A stretch of 64,000 bases of DNA, taken from NCBI GenBank assembly GCA_029339195.1, contig JAPTJF010000159.1, forward strand, positions 1-64,000, read 5' to 3'. Below the pieces are notes generated by a model. The model had not been told where the DNA came from. It searched no databases and worked only from the letters and a program-made list of their open reading frames with translations. The stretch's first letter is position 1. The number at the start of each line of letters is the position of its first letter. A program made the position numbers and the translations under genes. This DNA comes from Micractinium sp. NFX-FRZ (Eukaryota > Chlorophyta > Trebouxiophyceae > Chlorellales > Chlorellaceae). Shown here one piece after another: positions 37,824 through 48,025 of this stretch.

Positions 37824-40027
37824 TCACTGCTGCGGCGTGGGCCGGTCGCTGCGGGGCTGGAAGCCGTCACCCATGGCGGCACGGGAGGGGTCTTTCAGAA
37901 ACTGCAGCAGGCAAATAACAGGGCATGAGAGCAATGAACACGAGGGCAGGGAAGGCTTGGTGAGCAGGCAGTCCGGACAACGGTGCCAGGCCAGGAGAGG
38001 CGGGAGCGTCTGGCAGCGCAAGGTGCGTTTTCTTGGACGGCATGCACTAGGGCTGAGCGTGTAAGAATGCAGGCAGTGGAAATGATACGGACAGGAAGAG
38101 GGAGGCACACAGTACAGCACGGCTGTTTGCAAAGCATTGCTGGCACTCGGGCTGGCCGGCCTTGCAGCACAGTGCGACGGCAGCGGCCACCAACAGCACA
38201 TGCCCCACCAACCCACCTCCACTTATCCCACCTGCCTCTGCGCCTCCTCGCTGTGGCACATGCACGAACCTTCGGAACCGCCCTCACCGCCGCCAACCAC
38301 CCCTGCCCAGTCTGGCAAAGCTAAGCCCCGCACGCCCCACCCCACCCATCCCACCCACCCACCTGGTTCTCTGCCTCCTCGCTGTGGTAGACGCACGACA
38401 CCTCGGGGCTCCCCTCCAGGTCGCCCACAAAGGCAAAGGTGTTCATGTTGCGCTTGCACGCCTGCACCTGCTGCCCGTCCACCAGCCCGCGCCGCTCCAG
38501 CACGTTGAAGTTGGCGCGGCGCAGCACGCAGCCGGGCTTCACCTCGGGCTGGCTCACGTACACGTTGAAGCTGCGGGGAAGGTGGGAGGGAGGTGCGGGG
38601 GAGCGTGAGGGGAATAAGGGCTGGGTGAGGGCGAAGACAGGCAGAGGGAGCAGGGGGGAGGCGGTAGGGGTGAGGGCACACAGGCGCCGCATGCCGCACG
38701 CCGCATGCACACGCCGCAGCGCACCCCCGGCAGCAGCGCTCATCAGGCGAGGTGACACAAAGAGGTGATGGCAATGCCAGAGGTTATGTCAGCAGCAAGA
38801 GGCGCCGGCCAGCTGCATGCCTACCGCACACCACACGCAGGAGGCAACGCACGCTGGCACTCACGATGCCAAGAAGGCGTGCTGGCCGGCTGCACAGTGC
38901 ATGCGCCCCCCACCCCCACACATCATATACCCCTCAGGCAGGAAGCAAAAGGGCTGCGTGAGAAAGAAGAGAAGCATGCCATCACACCCCATGGTAAATG
39001 ACAGCACGCTCACGGGTTGAACGACACAAAGATGCGCTGGTCAAAGACCATTGAGCTGTATCCGTTTGCCATGCAGATCTCCGAGTTGGGCGTCTTCGTG
39101 TCCACCAGCTGTGTGGAGGCCAGGTTCTGCGGCTCAAAAGTCACCTCGCTGGAAAACCAGATGCCCGCGCCCATGCCTGCAGCACATGGCAACAAGGGGC
39201 AAGTGGGCGGTGCTGAAGAGCGTACAGCAATTGAGTGAGCGCTCAAAAGTTGGAAGAGCATTGGATATACCCCACTGGCCTGGCTGGTTCGGGAGGAGAG
39301 AGCAGACAGCGTGAGATGCATGGCAACATAGGCTCACCCCACCGCAGCAGAAGAAGCAGCAGACAGTGGCGCAGCAGAAGCAGGCAGCAGCAGCCAGTTG
39401 CTGTTGGCGGCAGAAAGCAGGGGCTTGGAGGGATGCTGCGCAGAGCTGCCTCCACCAAGCAATGTGCTTCTTTGAAAGCACTGCCTCTGCCTGGCTGCCG
39501 GTTGCGACTCCTTCGGGTGAGTACGCGCAGCCAGGATGCAGATCCACCAGTGCAGCCACACCCACGCATGCCACAGCCCCCCTGCAGCTCAGCCACGCAC
39601 CCAGAATAAAGGCGCCAGCAATGAAGGCTTTGGTGAGGTTGCTGAGCCCGCTGCCGCCGCCGCCGCCGTCGGGGCCGCTGCCGGGGCCGCCGTTGGGTGG
39701 TAGCCGCGGCGGCGGTGCTGCTGACTGCGGCGGGGCATACTGGTAGGAGTCTGCCCACGGCTGCTGGTACCCTGGCTGCTGCGTGACTGCAGGGCCTGGT
39801 CCACCACCGCTGGCGCCGCCACTGCCGCCGGCGCCGCCGCGAGGGTCTCTGCTGAACTCGGCTCGCCGCGCCACCAGCCGCCTCTGTTGCTGCGCCCAGG
39901 GCATGCCGCTGCCTCGCTGCAGGCGGGGCCAGCAGGGCGCCAGGCCCCGTCCGCTGCAGCACGGCGCCTCGCCGTGCAGCTGAACGGCGCTGCGCATGGC
40001 CGTGGGTGTTTGCAGCAGCAACAACAT
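37824..40027 (-). CDS. Plastid-targeted DUF3172 protein
   Basis: Four exons (40027-39601, 39176-39014, 38570-38363, 37901-37824) give 291 aa; an alternative ATG at 39997 gives 281. The N-terminal ~115 residues are Arg, Gly, Gln and Pro-rich with transit-peptide composition, followed by one membrane segment (TKAFIAGAFILGMGAGIWF). The rest matches the cyanobacterial DUF3172 layout: SSEVTFEPQNLASTQLVD, then PNSEICMANGYSSMVFDQRI, then FNVYVSQPEVKPGCVLRRAN, then QQVQACKRNMNTFAFVGDLE. The family is found in cyanobacteria and plastid-bearing eukaryotes and has no known function; a plastid membrane location is inferred. It is divergent from NUP62 across 201 bp. Confidence 0.85.
38233..38270 (-). repeat. 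Echo of DUF3172 exon 3 end
   Basis: GCGCCTCCTCGCTGTGGCAC with flanks copies the donor-side edge of exon 3 (real 38363-38402) about 131 bp away in the downstream intron. A CCCACC donor-like sequence precedes both. Confidence 0.85.
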
Positions 40028-40228
40028 AGTGGCAAGTTATGCGAGCGGGCCCACCGGTCCAAACCTCCACCTTGCGAGCGAAGGCGCAGCACGCAGCACG
40101 CCGCTGCAAACAGGCGGCATTTCTGGCTCGTCATCGTGCATTTCCTAGCTTCCTACGATAGCTGGCAGCACCAGAGACGGGCAAAGCCTGGACACGGCTT
40201 GAAACACTTTGCTCGTCGCGCTGCGACG
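40028..40228. promoter_or_regulatory. Divergent promoter DUF3172 / NUP62
   Basis: Only 201 bp separate opposed ATGs at 40027 (-) and 40229 (+). Both 5' UTRs and promoters must fit here, so a shared bidirectional promoter is likely. No TATA box is seen. Confidence 0.65.
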
Positions 40229-43200
40229 ATGGCGGGCTTTGGGGGCTTCAGCTTCGGTGAGAAAGCTTGGATGTCTGCAGCGCATGTACGCAGGCCGCCT
40301 ATGACAGTCGAACAACACGATCACCACTTGCTCTGCTCCCCTGTTTCCTTGCAGGCGGGGGTTCCTCTGCAGCCGCATTCGGTGCATCCAGCGCACCGGC
40401 TTTCGGCGCCACAGGTGGGGGCCTTGGACACAGGGCAGCTGCCGCCCACCCGTTCACTCCCGCCCGCTGCCCGCCTGCTCTTCTTGCTGTGCGCCCTTGA
40501 GTGAGCACTTGTGCGCAATGCCCTGCATGCAGGCACTGGGTTTTCTTTCGGCACGCCGACGGCAGCCTCCAGTGCGGCAGCCACAGCGTTTGGCGCCCCA
40601 GCATCCCCAGGCCTCAGCTTTGGTGCGCCCGCGTCGACGCCGGCGTTTGGGTTTGGCGGCGCCCCGGCCAGCTCGGCTGGCGCTGCCACCCCTGCCTTCG
40701 GAGCGCCCGCCAGCTCCGCGGCAGCAGCTGCTCCCGCTTTTGGATTCGGAGCGCCCGCCAGCTCAGCAGCAGCAGCAGGAGGGCTGAGCTTTGGAGCGCC
40801 CGTCAGTTCAGCACCCGCAGGAGGGCTGAGCTTTGGCGCCCCCGCCGGCTCTCCAGCGCCCGCCAGCACGCCCGCCTTTGGCTTTGGCGGCGCACCCGCC
40901 AGCTCAGCAGCAGCCGCTGCACCCGCATTTGCGGGCTTTGGAGCCCCAGCGTCGTCGGCAGCGGCCGCAGCCCCCGCGTCCTCGGCAGCACCCGCCGGTG
41001 GCTTCAGCTTTGGAGGCCCAGCCAGCAGCGCAGCCGCCGGTGGGGGCCTCAGCTTTGGTGCGCCAGCCAGCTCTGCTGCCGCCGCTGGTGGGCTGAGCTT
41101 TGGCGTTGCCGCCAGCAGCGCAGCGGCCGGCAGCGCACCCGGATTCAGCTTCGGCAGCGCGCCGGCAGCAGGCGCCTCCTCGGCGGCAGCGGCGGGCGGC
41201 ACCTCCGCCCCCGCCTTCTCCTTTGCCTCCGCCCCTGCAGCCGCCTCTTCGGCAGCAGCCGCTGCGCCGGCGTCAGGTCAGCGGGGTTGGGGAACGCAGC
41301 GTGTGCTGTGGTGGGCTAGGGACAACACTGGGCATTCCATGGGTGACTGCCGGGGCTGCCACCTACAACGGACTTGGGCTACACTGTCCCAGCGGCTCCC
41401 GCTGCTCTTGTAACACAACACCAAGTGCCATGCCGACCTGCTGGACACCTGTCTCTATATTCAGAACTCGCTGACAACCCACAACAAGCTATGCTGACTG
41501 CTCCACGTGCCTGCAGCTGGCGGCTTCAGCTTTGCAAGCACACCGGCAGCCACCTCGTCGGCAGCAGCAGCCGCCCCGGCCTCCACGCCAGCCTTCGGGT
41601 TTGGCGCCGCGGCGCCTGCGGCAGGGGCAGCAGCGTCCGCGCCAGCAGCTGCAGCCGCTGCCAGCGCGCCTGCGGCTGCCTCTGCGCCAGCAGCGGGGGC
41701 CACGCCAGTGGCGCAGCTGCAGGTACCGTGGAAGCTGTGCCTGCCTGTTGCTTGCCGGTAGCTCGCCTCGCCTGCGTCCTGCCTGCTGCTCATCCAACTC
41801 AACACACCCACCGGCTGCCTGCCGGCTGCCGCTGCCCGGATCTGCTGCCCTGGGCTGCCCTGATGATTCCCGGTAATCAAGTTAGGCGCAGCGTCTGCCC
41901 ACCCCACCTCAGCTCGCCACGCTCGCCAGCCCACCCATCTCTGCCATAAACCCCGCCTGCCCCACACACTTCGCGACACTAACGCTGTTGCCCTTGCTCC
42001 TGCTGCCACCCCACCTCCTACCGCTCAGGCTCCCAGCGAGGTGAAGGGCAAGCCTGTGGACGACATCATCAACGAGTGGAACGCTGAGCTGGAGAAGCGT
42101 TCGCGCTCCTTTGTCAAGCACGCAGAGGCGCTGTCGCAGGTGCGGCCGGCGCGGGCAGCAGGCTGGAGGCAGCAGTGGGCAGGCATGCGTGGGGGGCCTG
42201 GTGCGCTGCGGAGCTGGCTGCAGCGTGGGGAGCACGGCCGCTTGCACTAGCATGCCTCAGCACAGCCTGCAGCCGTTGCACCCTTCCACTCTGTCCAACC
42301 CTGGCCAAGCCGTTCCTCCTCCGACCTGCGTGCCCCAGGCAAGGCTGTGCCGAACCTTAAAGCTTTCCTTTGTTCCTGCCCCCCTGGGGTGTAGTGGGAC
42401 TCGTCCATCCTGTCCAACCGCCGTGCGCTGCTGGAGCTGGAGGAGGAGCTGCGGAAGGTGCTCAAGGGGCAGGAGAGCCTGGAGAAGAAGCTGCAGGTGG
42501 GGCGGGGCGGGTGGGTGAATGCAAAGCGACGGGGAAACATGTGCAAGGGGAAGGCAAGTTGCAAGGGGCAGGAGAGCGTGGAGAAGAAGCTGCAGGCGGG
42601 GTGGGCAGGTGGGTGAATGCAAAGCGACGGGGCAACTTTGGAGGGGCAATAAAGTTGTGCTAAGGGCAGGAGACGCACCGAACCTGGGCACGCTCAGACC
42701 CCCCGTATACCCAACTGCGATGCTGGGCCCCACGCAAGCTTCCCCTTCACACCATCACCATGTGTGTGTTTCACGCTCAGCCAACTGCTTCTGACTCCTC
42801 TCAGATGTAGGAGAGTACCAGAAGGTTATCCACACTCCATTCCTCCGGCCTGATCCACTTCATTCAGCGCCATGCCAAGCACATTCACACCAATGGCGCT
42901 GAATGCCCCTGCACCCAGCTGACCTGCCCCCTGCATCCCCTCCCCCCATGTGCCCAGATGCTGGAGACCCACCAGAAGGGCATCCACGATGCCCTGGTGG
43001 GCATGGAGGGCGAGGCGGAGCGGCTGTACAGGGAGGAGCGCCCACTGCTGGACGACGACTCCAAGTGAGTGCAGAACTGGCGTGTAAGCTGTCATTCATG
43101 CACTCACCTTACAGCGCTGCAGTAACACGAAAAGTGTGCCGCAGATGTGCAGCAGCGTTACGCTGCGATGTTCAGGGGCTGAGCAGGGGAGTGAGGGGGA

Positions 43201-44509
43201 GAGGGAGGTGAGCCTCTGCACAGAGGGCCCCATCTGGACGGAAAAAATGAACCCCTAAGTGTGGGGGGAGGATGCGTTTTGGGGCGCCAGGGATCAAGGG
43301 CTGAGCAGGAAGCGAGGGGAGTAGGGCATGCGCTGAGCAGGGCCTGAGGGCCTAGGACAAGGGTGGGGAACACTCTGCGGGAGGAGCGGCCCCTGCTGGG
43401 TGACGACTGCAAGTGAGTGGGGCCACGTGCCAGCGTGCTGGACGCTGCCCCTCCTGGCCCCGCTGCAGGAAGGCCTGATGTGAGCGCGCAGGCGATGCAC
43501 ACCCATGAAGCAACTACTGTGCAACCTAATTGATTGCAACATCTTGATGCTTGCTTTGCAGGGAGCGGGATCGGCTGTATGAGCGTGCGGAGAAGGTGGG
43601 CGGGCTGCTGGGACACCTCGGGGAGCAGCTGAAGGAGGCCATCGCAGACGTCAACGACTCAACAGGTGCGGGTGTGTGCTTTGAGAAGTTTGGGTGGAGG
43701 GTGCTGCTGCTGGGCTGTGGCTGCCCATGGCAGCAGCTGAGGGAGGCGAGTGCAGGCGTCAAGGAGTGCACTGAATGCGGAGCACAGTTGATCAGATTGG
43801 CTGGCCGATCTGGCGGACTGGCTGGCTGGCTGGCTGGGGTGTGCTTCCAGCAGCTTGCTGCACAACCCCGCTGCCACAGGCTGCCACAGGCCAGGCCACA
43901 TTTGCACTCTGCTGCTGCTGCGCACACACTGACATTCCTGCGCGCAATCGGCCAGCAACTCCCCCACGCTGCCCACACCCGCCCCGCTCCCCGCTGCGCT
44001 CCTGCAGCCGCCAGCCTGGGCGATGCCGCCACCCCCCTGGGCAAGGCTGTGCGCATCCTCAACAACCAGCTGCAGGCCCTCAGCCAGGTGGGCATGTGTG
44101 TGTGTGTGTGTGTGTGTTTGGATGTGCGCTAGGGTTGAGTGCGTGGGCAAGGCACGCTTGTGGGTGGAAGAGAAGGGAAGGCGAGCAGTTCATGAGGGTG
44201 TGGCTGCATGGGGATGAGTGTGAAGGAATGCGTGTTGTGGCCTGCGGGCGGGGGCGGGTGATGGATGGGCGGCAGGGCTGGAAGTGGGTGGGGGAGCGGC
44301 AGGGGGGATGGGCACAGGAGCAGCACGTATCACGCCTGACACAGCTAGCGTTTCCACCGCTCTGGATGTGGTCGTGGCAGCAGTGGTGAATCGGTTATTT
44401 GCACCGTCTCACCCACCCTCCCACCCACCCTCCCACCCACCCTCCCACGCAGGTGGATGCACGCATTGAAGAGCTGGGGCAGAGGCTGGGGGAGCTGCAC
44501 CCCAACTGA
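40229..44509 (+). CDS. NUP62: Nucleoporin NUP62 (Nsp1-type, FG repeats plus coiled coil)
   Basis: NUP62 lines the central channel of the nuclear pore and binds transport receptors through FG repeats. Ten exons (40229-40256, 40355-40414, 40533-41276, 41517-41722, 42029-42139, 42395-42496, 42958-43064, 43562-43665, 44008-44087, 44453-44509) give 532 aa. The N-terminal ~345 residues contain more than twenty FG motifs (SFGAPASS, AFGFG, GFSFG) in an Ala/Ser/Pro matrix. The C-terminal ~190 residues are the Nsp1_C coiled coil: VDDIINEWNAELEKR, DSSILSNRRALLELEEEL, LETHQKGIHDALVGME, RDRLYERAEKVGGLLGHLGE and GKAVRILNNQLQALSQ. The coding half is split into short exons whose introns contain four echoes of exon edges. 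Confidence 0.93.
42563..42635 (+). repeat. Duplication of NUP62 exon 6 end and donor
   Basis: A ~74-nt unit at 42463-42536 (exon end plus intron start) is repeated 100 bp downstream. It includes CAAGGGGCAGGAGAGC, GAGAAGAAGCTGCAGG and GGTGAATGCAAAGCGACGGG. Coding peptides are KGQESLEKKLQ (real) and KGQESVEKKLQ (copy). Confidence 0.93.
42803..42850 (+). repeat. Echo of NUP62 exon 7 start
   Basis: CAGATGTAGGAGAGTACCAG with flanks resembles the true exon 7 edge CAGATGCTGGAGACCCACCA, about 152 bp upstream of it. It carries an in-frame TAG at the second codon. Confidence 0.8.
43372..43418 (+). repeat. Echo of NUP62 exon 7 end with donor
   Basis: GGGAGGAGCGGCCCCTGCTG, then GACGACTGCAAGTGAGTG, copies the exon 7 donor edge (43023-43070), ~349 bp downstream. 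The AAGTGAGTG donor is intact. Confidence 0.85.
43729..43780 (+). repeat. Echo of NUP62 exon 8 end
   Basis: GGCAGCAGCTGAGGGAGGCG, then GCAGGCGTCAAGGAGTGCAC, resembles the exon 8 end at 43621-43670, about 108 bp away. The donor is lost. Confidence 0.75.
44093..44119. repeat. (TG)n microsatellite
   Basis: About 11-12 TG units lie just after the exon 9 donor of NUP62. Confidence 0.9.
44409..44449. repeat. (CACCCTCC)n tract at NUP62 exon 10 acceptor
   Basis: Repeated CCCACCCACCCTCC units form the pyrimidine-rich tract immediately before the CACGCAG acceptor of the last exon. Confidence 0.85.
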
Positions 44510-44672
44510 GGATCACGTTGGCGGCTCACAAGCTGGGGCACGACCGGTCGCCGTGCCTGGCACGCACTGCCCTGTGCTCAGCTGTCGGTCGCCCGCACGC
44601 TCCATTCCGAATGGAGTCCATTTTGCTGCACACACCTCAGTGGCAAGGCACCTTTGTGGACCACCGCTCCCG

Positions 44673-44677
44673 TGTAA
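44673..44677 (+). terminator. Putative TGTAA polyadenylation signal of NUP62
   Basis: TGTAA lies 164 nt after the NUP62 stop and 53 nt before the ATG of the next plus-strand gene. Confidence 0.55.
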
Positions 44678-44729
44678 TGGGGGCTCATGCCAGCCAAAGG
44701 GAGGAGCAGCAAGCAGCGGCGGTGGCGGT

Positions 44730-46121
44730 ATGCTGCGCAGCCGTGTCGCCACGGCGCGCCAGCTCTTAGCCAGGACTCTGCGCAGACATGCTCCCAAACT
44801 TGCTGGCTTGTGCGGCCAAGCTGCCACACCTCTGTCGCGGCCCAAAATGACGCGCCTGGCAGCAGCGACCTCCAACAAAGTGGAGCAGTGCTCGACGAGC
44901 TACCGGCTGAGCAGCGTTCCGCGCAGCGTGCGTCCCCGGCTACAACACATCCGCTGCTCAGGTGCGGACGAGGTGGGAGATGGAACTGCGCAGCGCTTGC
45001 AGCGCTCTTTAATAGGCCCCGCTTCTGACGCGCTGCCTTTGCCCCGACGTGCTGTAGACCGCGGCTCAGATGCAGGTCTTACAGTGCGGGACTCCGAGCA
45101 GCCGCAGCAGTTCCAGCGAAGGCCACTGGTAGTGAAGAGTGTGCCCGCCGCCCGTGCCGCTGCGCCACCGCCGCAGTCGGTGCCAGTTGAGCACTCCTCT
45201 TCCTACCTACTCCGCAACCGGAGATCGCTGGTGAGTTTAAACGCTGGGTGTCATGCAGTGAGATGGACTGGGCAGCCAGGCGGCTAGTAGGAGGGCAGCC
45301 GCAGGGCAGCCTCGCCCCGCAAATCGTGGTTCGGCCAGCGACCGCCAAGAACAAATCTAGAGCTAGAGCAAGCCTGCTTGCTGGTTGCCGGCTTGCACGC
45401 CAGGCCACGCCGAGCACGCGCCGCGCTGCCCACAGCACCGCTCACCCTCCCCACCCTCCCCGCCCCCGCCCTCGCCCACGCCCGCGTGCAGGCGGCGGCA
45501 CAGGAGGATGAGCAGCGAGTGCAGCGGGACAGCAGCAGTGAACCCTTCAACGGCACCGCTGTGGAGTGGGTGCTGCGCAAGGCAGACGAGTCGCTGGACG
45601 AGATTGAGGAGAACCCGCCAGAGTATGCCAAAGTGATTTATGACATCTCAACGGGCCCCATCGGTGAGCTCTGTCTGATGGAATGAGAGTGGCTGCAGGG
45701 GTCAGGGGTCCGGGATTGCACGCTTTGAATGTAGGTATCAGCTGCGAGCCGAAGCGCTAGGCGTTGCGCCCGCCGCTGCTGCTGCCGCTGCCCGCAGCAG
45801 CGACGGCTCTGCGTTGCAGCGCACGGCAGTGCGCAGGCGCGACACCCTCGTCTGCTCACCCACCCACCCCGCCTGCCCCTGCTCCTGCTTCCTTCTCCCT
45901 TGCTTCCCTTACCTCGCATTGCAGGCAAGGCGGCCACCTCCACAGTGACCACAGCGGCCAAGGTGACAGTCAAGGTCGGGGCAGAGGCGTTCAAGGCGGC
46001 GGCCCCGGTGGGCAAGTGGGCGCTCCAGGAAGGGGTAAAGCTGGCAGTGGGGGCGGTGGCCAAAGGCATCTCCAGCGCGGCCAGCAGCGGGAAGAAGGAG
46101 GACAAGGGGAAGAAGAAGTGA
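44730..46121 (+). CDS. Unrecognised protein with basic N-terminus, possibly organelle-targeted
   Basis: Three exons (44730-45230, 45492-45663, 45925-46121) join in frame to 289 aa. The N-terminal ~60 residues are rich in Arg, Ala, Ser and Leu with almost no acidic residues (RSRVATARQLLARTLRRHA), which resembles a mitochondrial or plastid presequence. The middle is Pro/Gln/Arg-rich. Exon 2 encodes an acidic segment (VEWVLRKADESLDEIEENPP, then EYAKVIYDISTGPI). Exon 3 is a Val/Ala/Lys amphipathic stretch (TTAAKVTVKVGAEAFKAAAP, GKWALQEGVKLAVGAVAKGI) ending in KKEDKGKKK. I know no family with this layout. The ATG is the first in frame and lies 220 nt after the NUP62 stop. Confidence 0.6.
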
Positions 46122-47024
46122 AGTGAAGCGGGCTGCTCCCCCCCTTGGCGGCCTGCTGGCGTGGCGGTGTTGGACGGCGCCTAGCTGTGGCTCCGCTCTC
46201 TGGTGCCCGCCGGGATCCCACGCTGTGCACATCCCTCCATTAAACCTGATTTGGCTTGCCTGTATCTGACGCCCTCCTAGCCCGTGTGTGTTGTACCCAC
46301 CTCTCTGTGTTTATTTGTGCCCCCTCCTTCCTGCTCCCCCGCCCGCCCCTCCCCCATTTTATACCGCACGTACACACCTCTCCTGGCCCCCTCCTTTTAT
46401 GTTTCCCGTTGCCGCTGCCCCCGCCTTTCCCTCCCCCCGCCTGCTGTGCCACCCCACTTTTGCCACGCCACCCTAAACTTACTTGCCGACACTGTTTCGT
46501 GGTGCCGGGCCCAGCCGTCCGGCCCCCATCCGTCCCCAGCTCTGCCCTGCTTCCCGAGGGACCCGTCTTTCCTCCTCTGTTTCTTCAAGTCACCACTGAC
46601 CACGCGTTACACTTGAGTCGAGTGTGCTCGAAATTCGATGCCGAGTAATCGTGAACAGATCAGACATGATTGGCTACTGGCAAATACCTTGTTGGGTAGC
46701 TAGGTCCCGCGCAGGGTGCGGGGCTGATAACGGGGGAACAGCAGTAGGCAGGCTGGCGCTCTATGAAATGGAAGGGGGTGGTAGGGACGGCACACCATGA
46801 CGTATGGGTACATCACCGTTACTGTGGCACTCACACTGCACGCTGTCACAAGATGCTCTTGGCCCGTGCACAGCACCTGGCCAGGTGGAAGCCAGGCGCA
46901 GGCGGACCGAGGGGGCACCGGGCGATGGTGGGCTGCCGCTCTCCTGCCAAAGCCGCGCCGGGACGTCTCACCCGCCTACGTGCTGCTGCTTTGTAGAAGG
47001 GGCAGGGGTAGAGGGTGGTCAGCT
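46122..47024. other. Intergenic region with pyrimidine-rich 3' UTR
   Basis: 903 bp. The first ~450 bp (46240-46600) is unusually C/T-rich on the plus strand, probably the 3' UTR of the upstream gene. The rest shows no conserved coding or RNA feature. A second exon of the small minus-strand ORF could lie near 46985. Confidence 0.5.
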
Positions 47025-47405
47025 TTAGTGGCACAGGCAGTGGAGACTTTTTGACCCCACCGCAGGCCACTGTGCCTCCCGAACTCCCAGAAGCTGGCGG
47101 GGCCAGCCCCCACGCATGCACCCACCAACCTGCTGTAGCTCGGTGCCGTTGCCTGGGGCAGGTGAGAGACCCAAGGCGTCAGCCAAATCTTCGCCCACCA
47201 GCATGTGTGGAGGGTGCGGCTGGGGAGGAGACTGAGGGGCCGGGCCGCTGCCGCCGCCACCGCCCGGGGGCGGAACCTTGGTGGGGTCGTCCGCGGCCCC
47301 GGGAACGCCTAGCAAGCCGCGTTGCGAGCTGCTCAGAGTGCGAGCGGACGCGGCGACGGCGCTTCCCAGCAGCAGCAGGCTGAGGAGCGCGGCGACGCGT
47401 AGCAT
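47025..47405 (-). CDS. Small secreted-type Pro/Gly-rich protein, unrecognised
   Basis: An ORF from ATG 47405 begins with a convincing signal peptide (LRVAALLSLLLLGSAVAASA), then a Pro/Gly-rich stretch (TKVPPPGGGGGSGPAPQSPP) and LVGEDLADALGLSPAPGNG. Read without introns it stops at 47025, giving 126 aa. A GTTGGT donor after GTELQQ (near 47130) could instead splice onward, so the 3' end is uncertain. It lies in tandem downstream of eL32 on the same strand. No family is recognised. Confidence 0.45.
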   Translation of the reverse strand: MLRVAALLSLLLLGSAVAASARTLSSSQRGLLGVPGAADDPTKVPPPGGGGGSGPAPQSPPQPHPPHMLVGEDLADALGLSPAPGNGTELQQVGGCMRGGWPRQLLGVREAQWPAVGSKSLHCLCH

Positions 47406-48025
47406 ATTTGGGGCCCCGCTCCCGCTGGGCTGCCTAATCGCGACGGTGTCAGGAGAGAGTGAGGTCACACTTGTGGTGTGTGAGCGATTTCAAACGCGCA
47501 CACTTCGCGGTGCGAAGGCTCAGGTAGCCACAAGAAGGTGGCCGCATGCGTCGGCGTCAGACGGGCGGGCGCAATGACTGGCGCCGGATTGGCGTGCCCC
47601 TGCTTCTGGCCTGGCAGTCTCTTCTAGCCACTCCCCCCTGTACCTGCTCTTCTCCTATGTTGCAAGTGACTGGTGTCTGCAGCCTGCAATGCCCGTTTGG
47701 CATTCCTCCCACAGACGTGCACCCCCCGGGGAACAGGCAACCTGCACATTCCCATACAACATCCCTCACTGCCAACTTCCCACAGACGCCTGCGGCCTGC
47801 ACCTGCTGTCTCCCAGCCCTGGCTCTGGAGTGCTGGCGTGCAGAATTGGGGTCCATTACACGAGAGCAGGGCTCCCCAATGTTGTGCATCACATTGTTTT
47901 CACCTCTACTTCTCCCAAGTGTGGCTGCTGCTGCTGCTGCTGCTGCTGCTGCCGCGGGCAGCCGGGGCGGCCAGGGGGCGCGCCGCCACGGCCGCCGATA
48001 CGCGGCGGGTCTGGGGGCGAGCTGT
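47406..48025. other. Intergenic region downstream of eL32
   Basis: 620 bp containing the eL32 3' UTR and the promoter of the small minus-strand ORF. A (GCT)n run of nine units lies at about 47924-47951. Nothing else is recognised. Confidence 0.55.
47856..47860 (-). terminator. Putative TGTAA polyadenylation signal of eL32
   Basis: TTACA on the plus strand reads TGTAA on the gene strand, about 166 nt after the eL32 stop, as expected for a green-algal poly(A) signal. Confidence 0.6.

Noticed and set aside
40321..41202. 293-codon minus-strand frame rich in Ala/Pro/Lys
   Set aside because: It is the antisense image of the NUP62 FG-repeat exon, and its repeat pattern mirrors those codons.
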